Part shown: piece after piece, positions 59,469-64,000 of the stretch
Position numbering within the stretch: position 1 is the first letter of the stretch
Layout: each line of letters begins with the position of its first letter
Assembly (NCBI GenBank): GCA_029531795.1
Contig: JAPEIS010000001.1
Location: 1,116,001 to 1,180,000 of the forward strand
Length of the DNA: 64,000 bases
Direction: 5' to 3'
From: Sclerotinia nivalis
Lineage: Eukaryota; Ascomycota; Leotiomycetes; Helotiales; Sclerotiniaceae
Position numbers and translations under genes: made by a program
Notes under the pieces: model-generated
The model's input: only the letters and a program-made list of their open reading frames with translations
The model's database searches: none
Told to the model about the DNA's origin: nothing

Positions 59469-61619
59469 TTACGATGTCCCCGACTGCTGACTTTGGTTTT
59501 GAGAACTTAGTTGTCTACGAACAGCAATAAGCTCCTCTGACAATAGATTTACCTTCTCATCCTGAGCCTTAATCTTTTCTTCCTGACTTTTCTCCTTAGC
59601 TTCCATGGCGAGCACTTTGTCAGAAAACAGCTTGAGTTTTTCCTCTAATGTATTAACATATGCCCAAACTCCCGAGGCGCCAGATGCGAACAAATTGTTA
59701 CTACTATCACCACTGCCTTGATGGCTTGGGGGACCTCGGCTTTGGAGAGAGTTGGAAGATTGAAACAAAGACGTAGGGGATGTGGATTGCTGGATAGGTT
59801 GTTGCTGTTGAGAACCTTGTTGGCCATTTCCAGGGCTCTGTTGATTGGATAATTGACTTGTTAGAGTAAATCTTGTATCAGGAGGGGCTAATCCAGTAAG
59901 AGCAGGAAGCTTTGGCCCCTGTGCGCTGTGCGGTGACGGTAAAGACATTCCAGGTGGTGGACTTCTTCCGGATTGGTGACGGCCGAAATGTTGTTGCTGA
60001 AATTGAGTAGTCAGGCTAGGCGAGCGTTGCCTAGTGATCGAGGCGGAGTCATGGCCAAGTTGGTGTGAATGCATAGCTGCCGGACTCAGTGGCTTGGGAC
60101 TTTCGGTCATACCACTTTGGGAAAACATCGAGCCACCACTGGTGCTGAGTGGCAATGATGATAAGCTATTATTTGGTGTATGAACGCTAATAACGTTGTT
60201 CTGCATGCTTGGTGATGTAGCCGAACTAGAAGAACCCACACGATCCGTACCAGGAGGATAGAGTCCTGTGAGAGGATTTGGTCTTGGTCCAGCGGGAGGA
60301 TAGGTACTTGGAGTGCGCGAGTTAGAATTGTAACTATCTTGGCTCCCAACATTGCCAGCATTACCGGCTACATGCTGTGCTTTGATGCTGGGTAGACTAA
60401 ACCGTCGGCCGTCTTCCTCAGACATCTCTACTTCGTTGGCATGGGGATTACCATTCGTATACATTATTCCGTCCATTCCGTTGTCGTCCGTTTCACCCAC
60501 ATTAGACCCATCAAAATCGTCGTCCCCGCCGAAGCTTCCCATGCTCGCCCTCCTTCCGGCGCAGCCGCCGAGGCCTTTGCTATGACGGGCGAGTGCATCT
60601 CCCCGCGCGAATTTTCGATCACATTTTGGGCAAATATGAGGGCGCTCTCCTGTATGTAGTTTCATGTGACGTTTCAAGTCGTGTAACCTTCGGAACCTCA
60701 TTTGACAAGTCTGACACACGTAAGGTTTTTCTTGACTATGTGTAAGAAGATGACTTTTCAAATTGTGGTGCCGAGTAAACTCGGTCTCGCAATAAGGACA
60801 TTTGTGTTTCTTTTGGGAGGGCGATCTTGGCAACAATTGCTGGTTTTGATTAGGCATAGGCAAGCTCATGCCTCGCGTGGGATACTGCGATGGATCTACT
60901 TGTGCCATATTGCCTGGGAATGACATTGATTTGTTCGAGTGCTGTTCATCAATGGCGGCTTGAAGCTGGTTGATACCTGATCGTGAATCCCGATTTTCGG
61001 CCTCTAAAGTATTTGTCATGGAAGGGGGACTAGCAACAATTGTAGGACTAGCGGTTGCAGTTTGTGCCGTACTGCCCAAGCTTGCAAGGCTTGTGACGCT
61101 CGCCGGACTGGTTTCGGGCCTTTCATCAAACGGCAAAGCCGTGGGTATCGTCAGTGCATTCGCAGCTGCGGACATGCCTTCACTCATAGTATTTGTAGCC
61201 ACCGGAGAATCTTGGAGTTTACTCATGCCAACTCCTCCTCCGCTTAGAAGAGACGTGATGGCCTCATGGCCAGGGTTCTTGCTCATAGCGCCGGGTTGAC
61301 CTTTTTGCGCTTCTATCTTTCGTCGTTCGTCTTCGAATGCCGCTGCCCCAGTGAGTGATACAGCAGGAAATACTGGAGAGAACGTGCCGCCGAATCGCGG
61401 TGCTTTTGCAGGCGAAACGACCAGCCCCGCGTTCGCGATTGATGTAAGGTTTGTCGGAGGTTGCGTTTGATCTGGTCGATTTCGTTTCAATGACCTTGCC
61501 CTGGTGTTATCGGGTTCGGGGTGGCTTGATATTGTAGGAGAAGATTTGGTGGCGGGGTCTGATAACTTCGCGGTAAAGACTGGTACGGTCGCGGAAATTG
61601 TTTCTTGCTCTGAGGCCAT
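59469..61619 (-). CDS. C2H2 zinc-finger transcription factor (Crz1/Azf1-like finger set)
   Basis: A single exon of 716 residues. Seen: a long Ser/Thr/Pro-rich N-terminus; three adjacent fingers at residues about 274-353 (CPYCETEFTRHHNLKSHLLTH, then CQTCQMRFRRLHDLKRHMKLH, then CPKCDRKFARGDALARH ending HSKGLGGC); TGERP-type linkers; a Gln/Ser/Pro-rich middle part with short polyglutamine; and a C-terminal coiled coil at about 655-705 (LEEKLKLFSDKVLAMEAKEK). The third finger is C2HC, not C2H2. The order of finger contacts resembles Crz1 and Azf1 relatives, but I cannot name the orthologue. Nuclear transcription regulator by inference; targets unknown. Confidence 0.88.
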   Translation of the reverse strand: MASEQETISATVPVFTAKLSDPATKSSPTISSHPEPDNTRARSLKRNRPDQTQPPTNLTSIANAGLVVSPAKAPRFGGTFSPVFPAVSLTGAAAFEDERRKIEAQKGQPGAMSKNPGHEAITSLLSGGGVGMSKLQDSPVATNTMSEGMSAAANALTIPTALPFDERPETSPASVTSLASLGSTAQTATASPTIVASPPSMTNTLEAENRDSRSGINQLQAAIDEQHSNKSMSFPGNMAQVDPSQYPTRGMSLPMPNQNQQLLPRSPSQKKHKCPYCETEFTRHHNLKSHLLTHSQEKPYVCQTCQMRFRRLHDLKRHMKLHTGERPHICPKCDRKFARGDALARHSKGLGGCAGRRASMGSFGGDDDFDGSNVGETDDNGMDGIMYTNGNPHANEVEMSEEDGRRFSLPSIKAQHVAGNAGNVGSQDSYNSNSRTPSTYPPAGPRPNPLTGLYPPGTDRVGSSSSATSPSMQNNVISVHTPNNSLSSLPLSTSGGSMFSQSGMTESPKPLSPAAMHSHQLGHDSASITRQRSPSLTTQFQQQHFGRHQSGRSPPPGMSLPSPHSAQGPKLPALTGLAPPDTRFTLTSQLSNQQSPGNGQQGSQQQQPIQQSTSPTSLFQSSNSLQSRGPPSHQGSGDSSNNLFASGASGVWAYVNTLEEKLKLFSDKVLAMEAKEKSQEEKIKAQDEKVNLLSEELIAVRRQLSSQNQSQQSGTS

Positions 61620-62230
61620 GGACTCGATATATGATAACAGATCAAAGAATTGATGCTATAATTCACTAATGTCCAAATTTGCGATCTCGAGAAAACTTGT
61701 GATATGATCAGGCTCTCATGTCGAGTCTTCACGGCTGGATTGTGAATTGGTGGTGCAAGGCTGGTATTTCTGCTGAATCATAAATCTTCTGCCGTGTATT
61801 AGAATCAATCGCATCATAATCTCAATTGATATGATGAACCTACGATTTAGCGATTCAGGTATATATCGAATTTGGGTATATTGAATGAATCGCAAACAAG
61901 GTTAAGCAAAGTGATTATCCAGGGCCGCTACCTCGCTGAACATAATCAGACAGGCCGGATAACATTCAAATAAACAAAGGTAAATGATTTTTAATTTAAA
62001 AGGCTGAGAAAGGCGGAGATTTGTCGAATTGCGAAAAATAGAGTGTAGATCAGTACGAGCGACGAGCTTTCTCGCATACAATGCAATGAATTCGATGGAT
62101 GAACAAGAATAGATAGAAGTTGAAAGTACGAGCAGAAAATGAAGCTGAAGGTTGATTGCGCCTCAATGGAGACTTCTAAGGTTAGCGCCACTCTTTTGCG
62201 ATCAGGTCTCTTTCAAGGCTTAGCTTATTC

Positions 62231-62258
62231 TTGCCTTGCCTTGCCTTGCCTTGCCTTG
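62231..62258. repeat. (TTGCC)n pentanucleotide microsatellite
   Basis: Five tandem copies of TTGCC plus a partial one, on a T-rich strand. Confidence 0.85.
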
Positions 62259-62763
62259 ACTTCTTTTTTTTTCTTCCTCTCTTGCTGATGCTGACTTCAA
62301 ATGGTAACGAGAAAGCACACAGTCTGACGAATTTATGGGTTTATTTTTATTTTTATTTTATTTATTTATTTACTTATTTTTTTATTTATTCTTTAAAATA
62401 TATCGATAGTCAAAAAGAGGAAGAACTTTGCGAATTGGGATTTACTCCCTCACATTTCATATCGTGGAGTGCCGTATTGTTACATCCAGGTATTTCTACA
62501 TCCATAACAGCTCCGAGTCAATATATAGACCTAGAGGTACTAGGTACTAGATATATCACGGTTCTCTCAGTTCTATTAAGTTCATGTTTCCAAGGTTCTA
62601 ATAAAACGTTCCCAAGGCGGGTGGTCCTGCTCGCTCTTGTGGCTATGAAATCTTGGTCCCTAATAGATTCTAGCGTCTATCTAGTATCCGGTCTGACGTG
62701 CAATGCAACCATACACACACCACACATTAATCAATATTTAGTTCGTGGTTCTATCATTTTATT

Positions 62764-62797
62764 GAAGTAAGCAGACCGAAGTAAGCAGACCGAAGTA
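62764..62797. repeat. 14-bp tandem repeat
   Basis: Two full copies and a partial third copy of GAAGTAAGCAGACC lie head to tail. Confidence 0.85.
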
Positions 62798-64000
62798 AGT
62801 TGTTGGCTAATATGGGCAAAGCAAAGAAGCCACTCTGGTGCTCTCAGGTACCTAGTTTTAGCTGTTAGATCCGCTCACGCTTACCGTTTAATCTTTCCTT
62901 AGGTACCGTTGTTTCCGCATCTAGCAGGTAGGTAAGTCTTACTTATCAACATTTCGTCCATCAGCTGCTCAGTGATCTTACAGCTAAAATTGATTTCAAT
63001 CTCAGGAAATACAGCGATCCGATTCGGGGGGCTCTTAATATTTTTGCTCTCCTCGTTCCTTTCTTGGCTTCCTCAGCCACAAGAGTTCCGCTTCTTCATT
63101 TTATCGTCTCTTATCAAGGTGGGGGCACTACTTGCACACAGCACATACAGTGATACGCACGTGCGGGCAAAGTTGAACCCAACTAGTACTTCCTTTAGTG
63201 ACCGCACTACATCATTTGTGTTTAACTCTCATTCAAGAATTCGTGTTTCTTCCTTTTCGTACTACAATATGTTAGTTCATCCCAGCTCCATCATTTTTTG
63301 GGAGGCAATTTCACACAAACAAGCCACTAGATGATAATCATTTGTCTTTCCTTGGCGTGGTCATGACAATTGAGCTTCAGCCACGGCTGACAATGTTAGC
63401 CAATTGAGCGAGTGCTCTGTGGATTATTGCCTTAGGCTTAGACATTACCCTTGGGAGGGTATGACACAGCGTCGCCTAAAAGAGATCCAATAAGATGGCG
63501 AAGTTGTCCAACAGCCGTTTGGATAAAGCCGGACTGTTTACTTCCACCTCTGGCAAACGTTAATCGAACGTAGGTATGCAAATAGATTATTCATGGCATA
63601 GATCGTTCCAGATCATCTATCTCCCTTTTTCTTCGGACCACAGGTACCAGCCACACGAATCATAGTAGAAAACCTGTTTCTGTTTTAGAAATGACATAGT
63701 TTTCACCGTCCACTACATCCAGCATTACAAGAGCGTGGTTTTCATGGGGTTTCATGTCTATTCTAATTGATCTTTCTAAGCACAAAGGAATCTTCTAAGA
63801 TGAGAGCCTTGCTTATACAGTGATATCGCATGACGTATGTCCCTGATGTTTTCCAAAGCTCTATTTGTGCGTAGTCGTTTGCATATGTCCGGGGCTTATG
63901 TTCATTTCTCGGGGTTGTGATCTTCGATGGCTAGTTGGCATGGAGACATAAAAAGACACTCCGAGGGGGGAGGGGGTGGGGGGGATATCTTCGTGGCCAC

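Larger units (their letters stand above)
61620..64000. other. Right-end gene-poor region
   Basis: 2.4 kb, of which the left part is the promoter of the zinc-finger gene. It holds (TTGCC)n at 62231-62258, a TTTAT-rich tract at about 62340-62395 and a 14-bp direct repeat at 62764-62797. A plus-strand frame at 62972-63334 has one hydrophobic stretch but no other support. A gene continuing right of the window cannot be excluded. Confidence 0.5.

Noticed and set aside
62972..63334. 120-codon frame with one hydrophobic stretch near the right end
   Set aside because: Composition is random and no family or splice evidence supports it.

Overview
The window is eukaryotic nuclear DNA from a filamentous ascomycete. 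Genes are split by short introns of about 48-60 bases with GT..AG ends and CTAAC/CTAAT branch sites. Products include a velvet regulator, a fungal CYP51 and an IRE1 with a long lumenal domain. The CYP51 (522 residues) and the intergenic style fit the Leotiomycetes, most likely the Sclerotiniaceae (Botrytis, Sclerotinia or Monilinia relatives). That assignment rests on recalled family resemblance, not on a search. No rRNA, tRNA, CRISPR array or prokaryotic operon was seen.

Layout: 1-9.2 kb is a gene-poor stretch with simple repeats. 9.2-11.7 kb (-) is HEL2/ZNF598, the RING ligase of ribosome quality control. 12.3-13.3 kb (-) is a DEK_C + SWIB protein of the UAF30/TRI1 type. 14.7-18.4 kb (-) is IRE1. 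20.3-22.0 kb (-) CCT2 and 22.5-24.8 kb (+) eIF3b share a divergent promoter. 26.0-28.1 kb (-) is a secreted S28 serine peptidase. 29.5-31.0 kb (+) is a membrane-anchored DUF3445/HODM-like haem protein, convergent with an unrecognised, possibly mitochondrial protein (31.1-31.8 kb, -). 31.8-34.5 kb holds a perfect 16-bp hairpin and an AT-rich element with terminal inverted repeats. 34.5-35.2 kb (+) is a small DUF3602/Par32-like protein.

A 4.7-kb gene-poor stretch precedes velB (39.9-41.7 kb, +). Then come ERD1 (43.0-44.4 kb, -) and PEX10 (44.7-45.9 kb, +), divergent; a TPR-SET protein (46.7-49.0 kb, +); a small Thr-rich secreted candidate (49.9-50.3 kb, +); a PAQR/Izh3 protein (51.2-52.8 kb, -); CYP51 (54.1-55.7 kb, -); DGAT2 (56.5-58.3 kb, -); and a C2H2 transcription factor (59.5-61.6 kb, -). 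The last 2.4 kb shows no convincing gene.

This is mostly ordinary housekeeping and regulatory content, not a biosynthetic or defence cluster. Loose themes are proteostasis (HEL2, IRE1, CCT2, eIF3b, ERD1) and membrane lipid or sterol biology (Izh3, CYP51, DGAT2 in a row on one strand). I found no clearly novel multi-gene system. The best leads are the TIR-bounded AT-rich element, the two perfect hairpins (one in the presumed IRE1 leader), very small exons in two genes, and some unusual protein architectures. Exon borders were set by hand from splice signals, reading frame and family conservation.
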